Notes: generated from the letters alone by a model not told the origin. 64,000 nt of DNA from Macrotis lagotis (GCF_037893015.1 NC_133666.1:157650498-157714497); one strand, 5' to 3'; positions 48,386-61,232 are shown, numbered from the stretch's first letter. Program-made: numbers and translations.

Positions 48386-48605
48386 TAAGAAATGACGCAT
48401 AATGAAGTGAACAAAACCAGAAGAACATTCTACATGATAACAGCTATATTGTTTGATGAAAAACTGTGAATGACTAACTTTTCTCAGCAATACAATGATC
48501 CAAGGCAATCCCAAAGGACAAATAATGAAGCATACTGTCTGCCTCCAAAAAAACACTGATATTGTTTGAATGTAGACTGAAGCATGGTATTTTTTTTACC
48601 TCAGA
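48386..48605 (+). mobile_element. Old L1 3' end
   Basis: 'agtgaacaaaaccagaagaa', 'tgatccaaggcaatcccaaa', 'ggacaaataatgaag', 'gaatgtagactgaagcatgg'. This is the 3' UTR of an older marsupial L1 subfamily, different from the 3' UTRs at 38.3 and 53.3 kb. Confidence 0.72.
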
Positions 48606-48942
48606 TTCCATAATTTCACTTCAGCAAGGGTACTCTTTCCAGAACAAACACAGCAACAGCCCAACCCACCCTCCTCAATTGTGAATAGGGAGAGTAATTA
48701 CCCTTTCCCCAGGGCATAGTACACATTGTTCAAAGATAAAAGTATCCAGTAGCCCCACCCACATCCTCCAGGCCCAGGAAAAGGGCCTCAAATCAAGGCC
48801 ATAGACACTCCAGAGAAAGTAACCAGCACCCCCTCCTGGCCGGGCCACACAGAGTTATTAAACTCAATGAGTAAAGCTTCTAGGGATCTCAACACCAAAC
48901 TTCTGTGAACCAGCCCCACCACCAACACAAGATCTTCAGAAA

Positions 48943-49953
48943 ATGAAGAACAGCCAGTGGAAGGGGGTGGGGCAGTCCACAGAAAAATTCCTAGAAAGTA
49001 AAAACCCTAACTCAGAGAAATCTAGAACCTCTGAGGAAAATATAATTTGGTCTCCAGTACAGAAAGACTTCCTTGAAGAAATCAAGAAGGAGTTTAAAAA
49101 TCAAATGGAAAATTTGGGAGAGAAAATTAACACCCAGCAACAAGAAAACAAATCCTTGGAAAATACAATTGGACACATGCAAAAAGAAAATTCTTTCAAA
49201 ACCTCATTTGGTCAAATGGAAAACACTTTCAAAAATAAAATTGACCAATTGGAAAAGGAGTTGAAAAAAGGTAAATGAAGAAAATTCTTCTCTAAAAAAA
49301 AAATGGAGTCTGTGGAAACTAATGACTTCATGAGACAACAAGAATCTATTAAACAAAACCAAAAAATTGAAAAAATAGAAGAAAATGAAAAATACCTCAT
49401 TGGAAAAACTACTGACCTAGAGAATAGAAGTAAAAGAGGTAAGTTAAGAACTATTGGTCTCCCTGAAATATTGAAGAGGAAAAAAGCCTGCACTTAATAT
49501 TACAGGATTTAGTGATGCAAAATTGCCCTGACATCATGGAACCAGAGGGCAACATAGTTACTAAAAACATACATCAATCCCCTCCAGAAAAGGGATTCCA
49601 AAATGAAAATGCCAAGGAATATTGTAGCCAAATTCTGGAGCTTTCAGATAAAAGAGAAAATCCTTCAAGCAGCATAAAAGAAACAATTTAGATACCAAGG
49701 AGTCATAGTAAGGATTGCACAGGACCTGGTTGCATCAACATTAAGGGATCGCAGGGCCTGGAATGCAATGTTCCAAAAAGCAAGGGAGCTTGGAATGTAA
49801 CCAGGAATTCACTATCCAGCAAAACTGATCCTTCCTTTCCAGAGCAAAGGATGGACATTTAATGAAATAGGAGACTTCCAATTTTTCCTGATGAAAAGAC
49901 CAGAGCTTAATAGAAAATTTGGACTTCAAACAAGAGACTCAATAGACACATGA
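48943..49953 (+). pseudogene. L1 ORF1, decayed
   Basis: Begins MKNSQWKGVGQSTEK. A coiled-coil segment runs from residue 35 or so (KKEFKNQMENLGEKINTQQQ) and is open to 49,278. After a frameshift comes LENRSKRGKLRTIGLPEI (RRM start), then PRNIVAKFWSF, RAWNAMFQKARELG and IHYPAKL, ending FGLQTRDS. It differs in the N-terminal sequence from the ORF1 of the half-L1, so the two belong to different L1 subfamilies. Confidence 0.85.
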
Positions 49954-50617
49954 AAAGGTTTAAAAAAAAGATATAGAAAAAAACTGCTATCCAAGAAGAT
50001 GAAACGGGCTATATCCCTACCTGGGAGAAAGACTTTAATAACCCTCAAGAATCATAACTCTATTAGAGAGAATATACTTAGCCAGAAGTGACGGACACTC
50101 ATGACTTTTCTGTGACTCAGAATGAATTAAAAACAATACTTCTTTAAAAGGAGGGACAGTAAAGAGATGGGAGGATGGAAGAGATTGAATGGGGTAAATC
50201 TCATTACATTAAGAGGTACAATGGACCTATTGCAATAGAGGGGAAGAAGGGGGAGGTGACAACTGCCTGAATCTTACTCTCATCAGATATGGCTTAAAGT
50301 TAGCATACATACACTCTTAAGTTAAGAAACTTATCTTACCTTTCAAATATTAAAAGGGAGAAAGGGAAACTAACAGAAGGAAGGGAAGGAAGAAGGGGCA
50401 AAGGGAAAAGGAAAAGAAAGGGGAGGGGGGTTGGATATAGGAGAGCAAACACACTGAAAGTGGTAGTATTCAGAAGTAAAATACTGGGGAATATGGATAA
50501 AGCGAAAAAAGGGGGAAAATACAAACAGAGGGAATATAATATGAGGGCAATAAAGAGTTACTAATTATAATTTTGAATGTGAATGGGATGACCTTTCCCT
50601 TTAAAACATCAGCAGAG

Positions 50618-51333
<716 letters not shown>

Positions 51334-52027
51334 AAAAAATAAGCAGAGTGGATTAAAAACCAGAATCTTACAATATACTGCCTACAAGAAACTCATTTGA
51401 AGCAGAGAGATACATATAGAGTAAAGGTAAAAGGATGGAGCAAAATATATCTTGCTTCAGCTGAAGTGAAAAAGGCAGGGGTAGCAATCCTTATCTCAGC
51501 CAAAGTAGCTACAAAAGTAGATATCATTAAAAGAGATAAGGAAGGAAACTATATCCTCCTAAAAGGTGCCATAGACAATAAAGTAATTTCAATAGTAAAT
51601 ATGTATGCACCCGATGGTGTAGCCTCCAAATGCTTAGAGGAGAAGTTGAAGGAGTTACAGGAAGACATAGACAACAAAACTCTACTGGTGGGAGACCTCA
51701 ACCTCCCCCTCTCAGATTTAGATAAATCTAACCATAAAACAAATAAGAAGGAAGTTAAGGAGGTAAATAGATTGTTAGAAAACCTAGAGATGATAGACCT
51801 ATGAAGAAAATTGAATGGGGATAGAAAGGAATATACTTTTTTTTCCCTGTAGTACATGGCACTTATAAAATAATTATACTAGGGCTTAAAAAACTAATCA
51901 TCAACTGCAGAAAGGCAGAAGTCATGAATACATCTTACTCAGATCAGAATACAATAAAAATCACATGCAATGTTGGGCCAGGGAGATATAGACCCAAAAC
52001 TAATTGGAAACTCAATAACTTCATTTT

Positions 52028-52208
52028 AAAGAATGAGTGGGGGGCAGCTAGGTGGCATAGTGGATAAAGCACCAGCCCTGAAGTCAGGAATACATGTGTT
52101 CAAATCCTGTCTCAGACACTTAATAATTACCTATCTGTGTGGCCTTGGGCAAGCCACTTAACCCCGTTTGCCTTGCAAAAACCTAGAAGAAAAAAAAAGA
52201 ATGAGTGG
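52028..52208 (+). repeat. WSINE1-type SINE inside L1 ORF2
   Basis: Body 52,041-52,195: 'ggggcagctaggtggcatag', 'cttaataattacctatctgt', 'cccgtttgccttgcaaaaac'. The target 'aaagaatgagtgg' is repeated exactly at 52,028-52,040 and 52,196-52,208. Confidence 0.95.
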
Positions 52209-53415
52209 ATCAAACAACAAATTATAGAAAGAATTATTTCATCCTAGATATTACCAATAATGAAACAACACAGCAAAACATATGGAACACAGCCAAGGCA
52301 GCTGTCAGGGGATATATTATATCTTTAAATGCTCACATGAATAAATTAGAGAAAGAGGAAATCAATGAACTAAATATGCAACTAAAAAGTTAGAGAAAGA
52401 ACAAATAAAAAACTCACAAATACCAAATTAGAAATTCTAAAAATTAAAGGAGAAATTAATAAAATCAAAGGCAAGAAAACTATTGAACTAATAAATAAAA
52501 CCAAGAGTTGGTTTTATGAAAAAAACAAAATTGATAAACCTCTGGTTAATTTGATTAATAAAAAAAGAAAGAAGAAAATCAAATTGCTAGTATCATAAAT
52601 GAAAAGGGTAAACTTACCACCAATAAGGAGGAAATTAAAGTAATAATTCAAAATTATTTTGCCCAAGTCTATGCCAATAAATTTGATTAAGTGAAATGGA
52701 TGAATATTTACAAAAAATATATGAGTTGCCCAGGTGAAATGAAGAGGAAATTAAAAACCTAAACAAGAAATTCAACAAGCCATTATTGAACTCCCTAAGA
52801 AAAAATCTCCAGGGCCAGATGGATTCACAAGTGAATTCTATCAAACATTTAAGAAACAATTGGTTCCAATTCTATATAAAGTCTTTGGAAAAAATAGGTG
52901 AAGACGGAACTCTATCTAACTCTTTCTATGACACCAATATGGTTCTGATACTTAAACCAGGAAGAGTTAAAACAGAAAGAAAATTATAGACCTATCTCCC
53001 TGGTGAATATAGATGCAACTCTTAAATAAAATCTTAGCAAAACGATTATAACAAGTTATCACTAGGAAAATACATTATGAACAAGTAGGATTTATCCCAG
53101 GAATGTAGGGTTGGTTAATCTGCAATGGAGAATACCATCTGTATCCAGAAAAAGAATTGTGGACTTTGAACAAAGACAAAAGACTATTACATTTAATTTT
53201 TTAAAAAAAACATTATTATGTAATTTTGCTATCTCTTATACTTTATTTTTCTTCCTTAAGGATATGATTTCTTTCTCATCACATTCAGCTTAGATCATTA
53301 TATACCATGGAAACAATGTAAAGACTAACAGACTACTTTCTGGGGCGGGGGGGCGTAAAGGAAGCAAGATTAGGGGGAAAATTGCAAAATTAAAAATAAA
53401 TAAATCTTTTTAAAA

Positions 53416-55950
53416 AGGTATAACAGTAAGAAATAGGAAAAGTAGGACAATTAGCTGCAAAGCTTACAAGCAATGTCTCATTACCAAAGTAATCATTCAT
53501 CTGTTGTTTAAGCAGCTTCTTCACAAATTAAACTGTCTCTTCCAGAGATTTCATAGGTTGTTTATCTGAATTATTCAAGCATCACATCTTTACTTTGCAG
53601 CTGAACAATTGTTTACAACTATACTTATTTCTACCTTTTACCTCAAAAACTATTTCTCAAAGGAGATTAAATATGGTTAAAATATATAATAGTATTTTTT
53701 CAAATCAGAAAGTTATTCATAATCTTAAAATAGTATTTGCTAATTAAAGTGGATATTTCTATCCTGGGTACCACTGGTTTTCTTTAGATTATTTTATTTG
53801 CATCAATGGCAAAAAGTTTTCATTTTCACTGAGATGAAGACAGAATAAACAGTTAAGTAACTGCTAAGAAAAAATACACATGAACACACACATATATATG
53901 TATGTGTATATATATGTGTGTGTGTGTGTGTGTGAGTATATGTATTATAGAGATAAATATGTAGATATGTAGATATATGTATGTGTCACAGAATCTGATA
54001 GTGCCCATGATCTCATAAAAAGTATGTCAAGAAAATAAAATGACTTATCTCCCTCAGCCCTAGGATCTCTACTCTAGGTCTACAAAGGGGAGGAACTGAC
54101 TGAAAGCATGTTCATACCCTAAACCATTAACACTGCTTTTAAATGTCAAGATCTTCCACTTCCACTTAAAAAGATATTCCTTCTAAAAATATCAAAACAG
54201 AATAGTAACTTCTTCCAGATCTGAAAAATGAGATAAAACAATGTAGTACCAATAATCTCAGAGATCATTAACCTTAACAAGTATCTTTCTGAGTATCAGC
54301 AAGCTCTACTATCCTATGTAAAATCTCACAAAAGCACAATGTTATCCTGTAATTGTTGATTTTTTACTACCTCTGTTTTGTATTATAAAACTGAAAATAC
54401 ATGAATGAATGAAACCTTTATTAAAGATTTATTATGTGCAAAGCCCTAGGAAGAGTGCTAGAAATAAATAGGAAAAAAGCAGTGCCTGCTATCAAGGAGC
54501 TCACATTTTAATGGGATAGGCAATCCTGATCCATATTGGAGGATCCCAACTGCAAGTGAGATGCAAGGCCCCATGGTCCCTAGAGTACAGCACCAGTAGA
54601 TGGTAATAATACCTATTACCTAATGTCATTTCCACAAATAAAGTCATATTAATTTTTGATGTTGAATTTTCTGAGTTTTCAGTAGCTTTGTGTCTATGCT
54701 TCAGTTAAGATCTTGCATAATATATACAAAAGATTAATGTTTTCAATGTCTTTCATATTACAATACAGTTATAAAGCTACCACAATGTCTTATATTATTA
54801 ATGTTAACATAGCAATAACTACTCTCCACTTTAAACTGTGCACAGAGAAATTGATTCTCTAAGGTAGGATATTTTGGGGGACTATAATTTGATTTGTTCA
54901 GTTCAAATCCAGGTAAAAGTGTTTATACTGCTGAGCTGATAGTCTATCGCTCAAGGGAAAATACCAACAACTGCTCACAAAGAGTGATTCCTGACATATC
55001 CAGATGTTACAGTTCATTAAGGAACCATTGAGTGAATGGCCTTAGTAAGGCCACCAGGAGTCTCTCAATTCAGTTCCATATTGTGCTCTTCCTTTCTGAG
55101 TAGGAAAATTTCCCATCTGTGAGGTTAGACATCTAGTTCTTATATCTCTTGAGTAATATGGAATTATAAATTATAGATTTGCTACTGCAAACTATTTTCT
55201 AATATTTCCCTGGGACCAAACAGAACTGAGAAATTTTTGCTTCACCTTGACCTGTGAAAAGTCAATTGCATTTTACAGATGCAGACTAGTTAAGAATTTA
55301 TTCTGTCATAAGGATGTTCCATTTTCCCTTTTTTTAGTAAATTTATGTGACTAGTGAATACCTTATGACAAGTTTCATTTTCATTATGCATACATGACCT
55401 GTCAAGAGTGGGAATACTAGGTTGAATTTTTCCTTATAAGATCCAGTTCTTACTTATCATATATATGCCAAAATTTAATTGATCAAGGATATTAAGGTAA
55501 AGTCCATTAAAGAGAAGTAAGAGGTGAATTTCAGGTGAATTTTGGAACCTATGAAGATTGACACTGACATTTGTACTCAGTCCAAGGTACCTTCACCTTA
55601 TACTCCCAGCAGATTCTTGCTTTACATACCATGAATGAAAAGGGGCATGATAAAATTGAAATAAATGAGAATTGTTAATTACTTTAAATTTCTTCTGTGG
55701 AGTTTATGAGTAGTAGTTGGTCTTCTTATCTCTAGTCCAGGTTACTTCTCCCAGATACTGTTAAGGAATCAAGACACAAAATTACAACCCAAGATTGTAT
55801 TCTGAAGGACTTATCCAAGAGAGTGTATCCTGAGTCCTTGTCAATCACTACCAAAAGTCTTACCACCTGTTTCTCAAACTTCAGTCAACATACTATAGAA
55901 GCATATGTTTTTAACTCTCCTTTTTAGTTTTTCTAGAAATATTTAAAAAA
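53416..55950. other. Mostly unassigned DNA
   Basis: Contains a (TG)n tract (53,905-53,935) and the unnamed old repeat at 54,405-54,540 ('tattatgtgcaaagccctag', 'aaggagctcacattttaatg'). The remainder may hold decayed flanks of the gypsy fossil at 56.65-56.93 kb, but no motif is firm. Confidence 0.4.
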
Positions 55951-56120
55951 ACGATTTCTGGGGCAGATAGGTGGCGCAGTGAATAGAGCACTGGCCTTGG
56001 AGTCAGGAGTACCTAATTCAAAACTGGCCTCAGACACTTAATAATTACCTAGCTGTGTGGCCTTGGGCAAGCCACTTAACCCCATTGCCTTGCAAAAACC
56101 TAAAAAAAAAAAAAAAATTT
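55950..56120 (+). repeat. WSINE1-type SINE
   Basis: 'ggggcagataggtggcgcag', 'tggccttggagtcaggagta', 'cttaataattacctagctgt', 'cccattgccttgcaaaaacc', A16 tail. Short flanking repeat 'atttct'. Confidence 0.92.
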
Positions 56121-56639
56121 CTCTAGTCTACAATTTTTCACAGAACAATGACTGTGTCAATCCTTTGCAATAGAGTATCCAAACATAAGAGTTGTTTAGA
56201 TAGTATAATTGCCTCCCCACCACCTGAAGTGGATGGTGTCAGAAACAACCCAAGGACATTGTCTGTTCTTTTGAAATTATAAGATATTGATTACAAGAAA
56301 AACTATCAAGGAAAGTAGACTGGGAAGGAATTTAGTGATCACTTCTGAAATATTAAACCCAAATTGTATCATAAAAATATTATGATCTTTTCCTTATTTA
56401 AGATTCCTACAATTATTTAACTGAAATCATCTTAGCCAAAGAGTCATGTTGAATGATGGGACCAGGTCAGTTTGGACAGCTCTTGCTCCAACTTAAAATG
56501 GCTTGGATATACATATATATATACATATAATTATTTCTAGCAGATGAGCCTAAACCATAAAATACTTTATAAATACCAATATATTCTACTTATGATTGGT
56601 TACATATAATTTTCACTCATTGTTTAGATCTCATCATAG
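56121..56639. other. Unassigned DNA
   Basis: No motif was recognised. It may be the downstream continuation of the gypsy fossil on the minus strand. Confidence 0.4.
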
Positions 56640-56940
56640 TTTCAGCATCATGTGGCCTTTGGGACAAAGCATCTATATCCATATCTGTCTTCCTTGGTCA
56701 ATAGTGAATACTAAATTCATAATTGACAAATGCTGCCATCTTTCTCTGGCAAGAAGCATCTAAGCTGGGACTAGTCAAAATATAAGTTAATGGATCATAA
56801 TCAATCTAGACTTAGAATTTAATTCTATACATATAGTTTTTAGTTGTTTAATAGTAGACCACTTCAAAACCTAAAGCTCAAGTTTAAAAATAAGATGAAA
56901 AGGCTTACTATCATTAAGTTCTTTTATGGAATATGCAATT
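56640..56940 (-). mobile_element. Ty3/gypsy-type pol fossil, RNase H region
   Basis: On the minus strand the words LNDSKPFHLIFKLEL, DYDPLTYILTSPSLDA, MAAFVNYEFSIHY and DMDIDALSQRP occur in order and match the RNase H to connection region of Ty3/gypsy (Metaviridae) pol, whose usual form is (H)KLEFLALKWA..., TDNNPLTYVLT.AKLDA, .AAL.NYNF.I.YRPG and N.DADALSR. The element is broken. Its full limits are not clear: sequence at higher coordinates (up to about 58.3 kb) and lower coordinates (down to about 54.8 kb) is non-repetitive and could hold the remaining pol parts, but I could not read them safely. No LTRs were found. Divergence suggests an ancient insertion. Confidence 0.78.
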
Positions 56941-59095
56941 GACTTTTGTTAATAATAATTCAGTCAAAGACTGCTACCAGGGTCTCTTGGTCAGCCTATA
57001 GAAAGAAAAGCTTTTATCATACTACTTGGGTCAGTCTAAGATAAACATGAGGCAATTAGCCAAATCTTTAAAAAGCTCTTTAAAATATTTTGAAAATTTT
57101 AAGACAATTAAGCTTTTCTCTCCCTTAGCTCTCTGGTGTCTTTTTAATCATGTAAGAATGAAAGATATCATTCAGCATTTTAACAATTGAAACACAGTTC
57201 TTAAAAAACTTGTGATTAAAAAATACACCAGATCCTTAAAAAATACTTTAATTTCAGATAGTTTATGAAGTTGATTCTGAAGAGTAGCAACACTGAAAGA
57301 TTATTGGTGGTCATAGTCACAATGACCACTCTGACATCAGCTCTTTCTTTAGGAAACTTCAAGCTTACTTTGATGAATCCCAAATATGAGTAGTCTTTAT
57401 TTATTTGTTTGTTTGTTTAATATTTATTTATTTATTTAATTTGCCAAGTCACCGCACTTTATTAGACTATTATACTGATACTTTGGTTAGCTGACTTTGA
57501 TATTCACCTTCACCTTAATCCAATCTCAAAGTTCTTTAATCATCTGGAGCAATATGATTATGTCTGCTCTTTCAGAGGCTACTATTCTTATTAGTCCTAG
57601 TCAGTGACTGTACACCTATATCAAGAAATAGGATAATAATGTCTCCTTTAGGATTAATGGAATTGCTAAACTTAGCAAATGCCATCTTAACAGTTGGCCA
57701 GATCTACAGAACCACTTAAAATTTCAAATTTGTAAATTGAATTCAAAAGAATGTATATCTTTATAAACATTTCCTTTCCTCAGATATTCATAAAACTAGC
57801 TATCTGACACTTTCCATCTTATCCTTCTGCCATAGTTGCTCTAGTATGCACTCATCCCAGATCTCTACTGAGTTTTCCTGAGGGATAGAAATTAATCCCC
57901 TGAAAAGTTGCATATCTTAGGCTTGTTAATGTTTTGGCAGTTATAAGATAACTAGTCTAGGTGATGGTTCTCTGTATGACTCCAGGGAACTATCATTTGA
58001 CTTTTATTTCTGACATAGGGAATATAATTCAGTACCACATGCAAATAAGTCAACTATTTATGGCAGAAAGAATCTTGCCTCAGTTCCCTGCTTCTAAGGC
58101 TACCCCTAAATCAACTTGGTAAGATACTTTCTCAATTCATTTAAGCTACACATTTTTAGAAAAATTCCATCTCCTAAGAGTTTTGTCAAGCGATTCCTAG
58201 TGCTACTCCCTGCTGGGTTTTTATAAAGAATTTTTGAATTACCAAATAAATGTGGTAATTCACCACACCCATTTCCTTAGTGAACTTTTTTGGTCTTATT
58301 CTGCATAAACTATTTTACAGTTCGGGGTTCTTTTATAGTTTCCTTCAATATTTTTATAATATATATAGTTTTTTGCCAAGATCTGGTCAGAATATCAGGA
58401 ATTCCCAATAAATCTTAATGCCTTTTACAGGATAATATATTTCACATGCATCATTCATATTTTCAAAAGATTGATTTATAGTGGTAGTATTTAAGCATAC
58501 AATAAAACAACTGTAAGCATTAAATATGTGTTAGACATCTAAACATTAGTTATATGTACTAACAGTGAAGCAATTTATTGTGTAGTGCATACTTGGAGCA
58601 TGGTCAATAAAGTATGCAATTAATAATGACATAAGACCAAAGTCATGCCAATAACTGAAATATAATGAAACCATATCACTTAAATAAAAATTCTAATCAC
58701 AGAATTATAGATTAAGCCAATAAATATTTTGGCATTATTGGTAGCATTGAGTAATAGACTTCTATATGAAGGTAGCAGATTGAGTGACAGAGGAAAACGT
58801 GTGGGAGGCTAAAATCAAAAATAGAATGGGGGATACTTTTTAAAATTAGGCCACAAAACATTAATTAAAAAGGAATAAAAGTGGTTTTAAAAGATAAAGA
58901 AACTGTATATCAAACATGTAAAATCCAAAAAGCAATCCCCCCCAAAAAAATCAGAAAAAAGTAAACTAATGTTAGCTCAATACTCAAAAGTATTTAAAGA
59001 AAAGTGAGCATAGTTTTATCATGTATGGATTTGTGTGTTTGTGAATATACCAAAGAATAAGAAAATACATGAGACAGCATAGTAAACATAGTAAA
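56941..59095. other. Unassigned DNA, possibly gypsy-derived in part
   Basis: No firm motif. TTTA/TTTG tracts lie at 57,395-57,440. No SINE has inserted over the 3.6 kb from 56,120 to 59,712. Confidence 0.4.
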
Positions 59096-59235
59096 CATGA
59101 ATTTGAAATCAGAAGAAATGGATTAAAATTCTCTCAGTCACTATTGTGACCTTGAGATCTTTCTGCACCTTAATTGCTGTATTTATAAAATCAGGTGGTC
59201 CCTTCCAGCTTTAAGTATATGATTCTATAACTTGC
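59096..59235 (+). repeat. MIR-type SINE remnant
   Basis: 'tgaatttgaaatcagaagaa', 'cactattgtgaccttgagat', 'tggtcccttccagctttaag', 'tatatgattctata'. Confidence 0.65.
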
Positions 59236-59712
59236 ATTCCAGTTCACATAAAATTAATGGAAAATCACTCCCTCCCTCCCATTCCTATACTAGATATAGT
59301 ATATGCAGACTATGTTACTGACCTCAGCTTCATTCAAACAGTCAGATAGAATCACCTGTTCACTATAACACTATGAGGAATAAGTTAAATAGGAACAGAT
59401 TCATATGATAAGAATAATTATAAGCTATCTATTTTTAACTATGACATTTAAAAGGGAGGTGGAGTCTTGGGAATACTATATAACACTCATTCCATTTATG
59501 TCTTGTTGATATCTATCATAATGGCCTCCACTTTATGAAGTGTAATATGATCTCTAGACCACTTCCCCCAACTTATATTTATACTCATTTGTTAAGCCCT
59601 AGAATGAGTATCTGAAAATTTTCAAGGTTCTAGGGTAAGGCTATGAGGCTTTACTTCTAATATATAGCTCACTAGACCCCAACCACCGTGTTTTCTATTA
59701 ACAATCATCTAG
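59236..59712. other. Unassigned DNA
   Basis: Nothing recognised. Confidence 0.5.
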
Positions 59713-59866
59713 GGTCAGCTAAGTGGCACCATGGTTAGAGTACTGACCCTGGAGTCAGGTGGACCTGAGTTCAAATCCAGCCTCAGACATTTAATACTAA
59801 CTTACCTGTGTGACCTTGGACAAGTCACTTAACCCCATTGCCTTGTCAAAAACAAAAATCCTCTAA
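59713..59866 (+). repeat. WSINE1-type SINE
   Basis: 'agggtcagctaagtggcacc', 'gagtcaggtggacctgagtt', 'ccccattgccttgtcaaaaa'. Flanks 'tcatctag' and 'cctctaat' show no good duplication. Confidence 0.88.
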
Positions 59867-60001
59867 TAGACTTAATTTCAGTTTAGCAAAAGTACTTAGA
59901 GTAAGAACAGTTATAAAATATTCTCATTAAATTATTGTATGAACTTGAAGTTCATATGCAAACCCATGTTAAGATTGGATTCAAAGAGTGCAATAGTAAT
60001 A

Positions 60002-60190
60002 AGACATATGTGGTAGCAGCTAGGTGGCACAGTGGATAGAGCACCGGCCCTGGAGTCAGGAGGACCTGAGTTCAAATCTGGCCTCAGACACTTAATAATT
60101 ACCTAGCTGTGTGGCCTTGGGCAAGCCACTTAACCCCACTGCCTTGCAAAAACTAAAAAAAAAAAAAAAAAAAAAAAAAAGGACATATGT
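60002..60190 (+). repeat. Young WSINE1-type SINE with long A-tail
   Basis: Body 60,013-60,153 agrees with the SINE consensus inferred from this window almost throughout. The tail has about 27 A residues. 'gacatatgtg' is repeated at 60,002-60,011 and 60,181-60,190. It is the least decayed SINE here. Confidence 0.95.
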
Positions 60191-60363
60191 GAAGAATACA
60201 TGTGAGATAACAAACAATTCCTAGTACTGGAAGTACTTTTTCCTATCTTGAACTCATAACTCACAATTCTCTCCATCTTGAGGGATCGCACTCTCCCCTC
60301 ATTTGCCTCTCTCAGGTGACTATCATTTAGTATACAAGTCTACTCACAGTGCATGTCTCTCTC

Positions 60364-60461
60364 TTCATGAATTTTCATGTCATCCTTGCACAGGAGCCAT
60401 GCTAATCTTTTTTATATCATTCCAATATGTGTTCCAATATATGTGCTGCCGAAGTGAGTAC
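60364..60461 (-). pseudogene. U6 snRNA pseudogene
   Basis: U6 is the catalytic snRNA of the spliceosome. The minus strand begins 'gtactcacttcggcagcaca', against GTGCTCGCTTCGGCAGCACA of U6. It continues through 'aaaaaagattagcatggctc', 'ctgtgcaaggatgacatgaa' (U6 AGATTAGCATGGCCCCTGCGCAAGGATGACACG) to 'attcatgaa', lacking the last dozen bases. The segment after ACATATA differs from U6 and holds a repeated 'ttggaa'. The ACAGAGA element reads as ATAAAAA, so it is dead. 5' end exact, 3' end truncated. Confidence 0.93.
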
Positions 60462-60469
60462 TTATTTTT

Positions 60470-60606
60470 TAATTAAGGCAATGGGGTTAAATAACTTGCT
60501 CAAGATCACACAACTAGGTAATTGTTAAGTGTCTGAGGCCGAATTTGAACTCAGGTCCTCCTGACTCCAGGGCCGGTGCTCTATCCACTGCACTACCTAA
60601 CCACCT
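60470..60606 (-). repeat. WSINE1-type SINE abutting U6
   Basis: Reverse: 'ggcaatggggttaaataact', 'cacacaactaggtaattgtt', 'ctcctgactccagggccggt', 'gctctatccactgcactacc', 'taaccacc'. Its tail, 'ttaattaaaaaataag' in SINE sense, touches the U6 5' end. Confidence 0.92.
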
Positions 60607-60619
60607 ATATGTCTCTTTC

Positions 60620-60894
60620 AAGGCTGAAGGTGACTCATAGTATAGTTTTGATGGTTATGTGGCTAATGGCCCACTCCCATCTCCACCCCCTGACCTTCAT
60701 GTATTCTTGTATAAATTACAAAGGTCTGCTTCCCTAATTCCCTGATCAATTAGTCCCCAACTGACTAATACCTAACCCTGGTTTACAGATGGATTGCCAT
60801 TATTTTTATATGTAGGGCCAGAAGCATATCTGGTTCTTTCAACTAATCATGAGCTGTTTCCTGTGTACTATTAGCTGGCTTACTTGACATTAGA
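60620..60894. other. Unassigned DNA
   Basis: Nothing recognised. Confidence 0.5.
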
Positions 60895-61036
60895 TCTGGG
60901 AGCCTAAAGGACAGAGTTGGACTTGGAGTCAGGAAGACTGTAGTTTGAATCTTTCTAAAGCAAGCATGCTTGCCTAAGAAATGTATGTGACCTTGTGCAG
61001 TTCACTTAATTTCTCAATCTCAGTTTCCTCATCTGT
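60895..61036 (+). repeat. MIR-type SINE, left half
   Basis: 'gagttggacttggagtcagg', 'gtatgtgaccttgtgcagtt', 'cagtttcctcatctgt'. It continues at 63,864 after the retrovirus fossil. Confidence 0.82.
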
Positions 61037-61232
61037 TGTTGGGAACTGTTGTATATGGGAACATTGTAAATTATCTTCACCTGCTTCACCTGGTATCTTT
61101 GAACATCAGAGCCTTGTTCTACTAAGTGCCATGGGAGTGGGAGTGGATTAGAGACTGGAAAAGTATTTAGGCACCGGTGTGTCTCCTTTGTAATCCCAAG
61201 GATTACACTCCCATACACAACGGTTCCCAACA
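61037..61232. repeat. Left terminal repeat of the retrovirus fossil, compound
   Basis: Starts 'tgttgggaactgttg' and ends 'caacggttcccaaca', so its two ends are inverted copies of each other. Most of it matches the right terminal repeat in opposite orientation; only the inner end matches in the expected orientation. Confidence 0.8.

Larger units (their letters stand above)
60353..60619 (-). mobile_element. SINE-U6 composite retrocopy inside one target duplication
   Basis: On the minus strand a SINE (60,606 to about 60,470) is followed by an AT-rich tail and at once by a U6 copy (60,461-60,364). The unit as a whole is flanked by 'atgtctctctc' (60,353-60,363) and 'atgtctctttc' (60,609-60,619), ten of eleven bases equal. 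This suggests one insertion event with template switching. Two independent insertions are the alternative. Confidence 0.6.
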
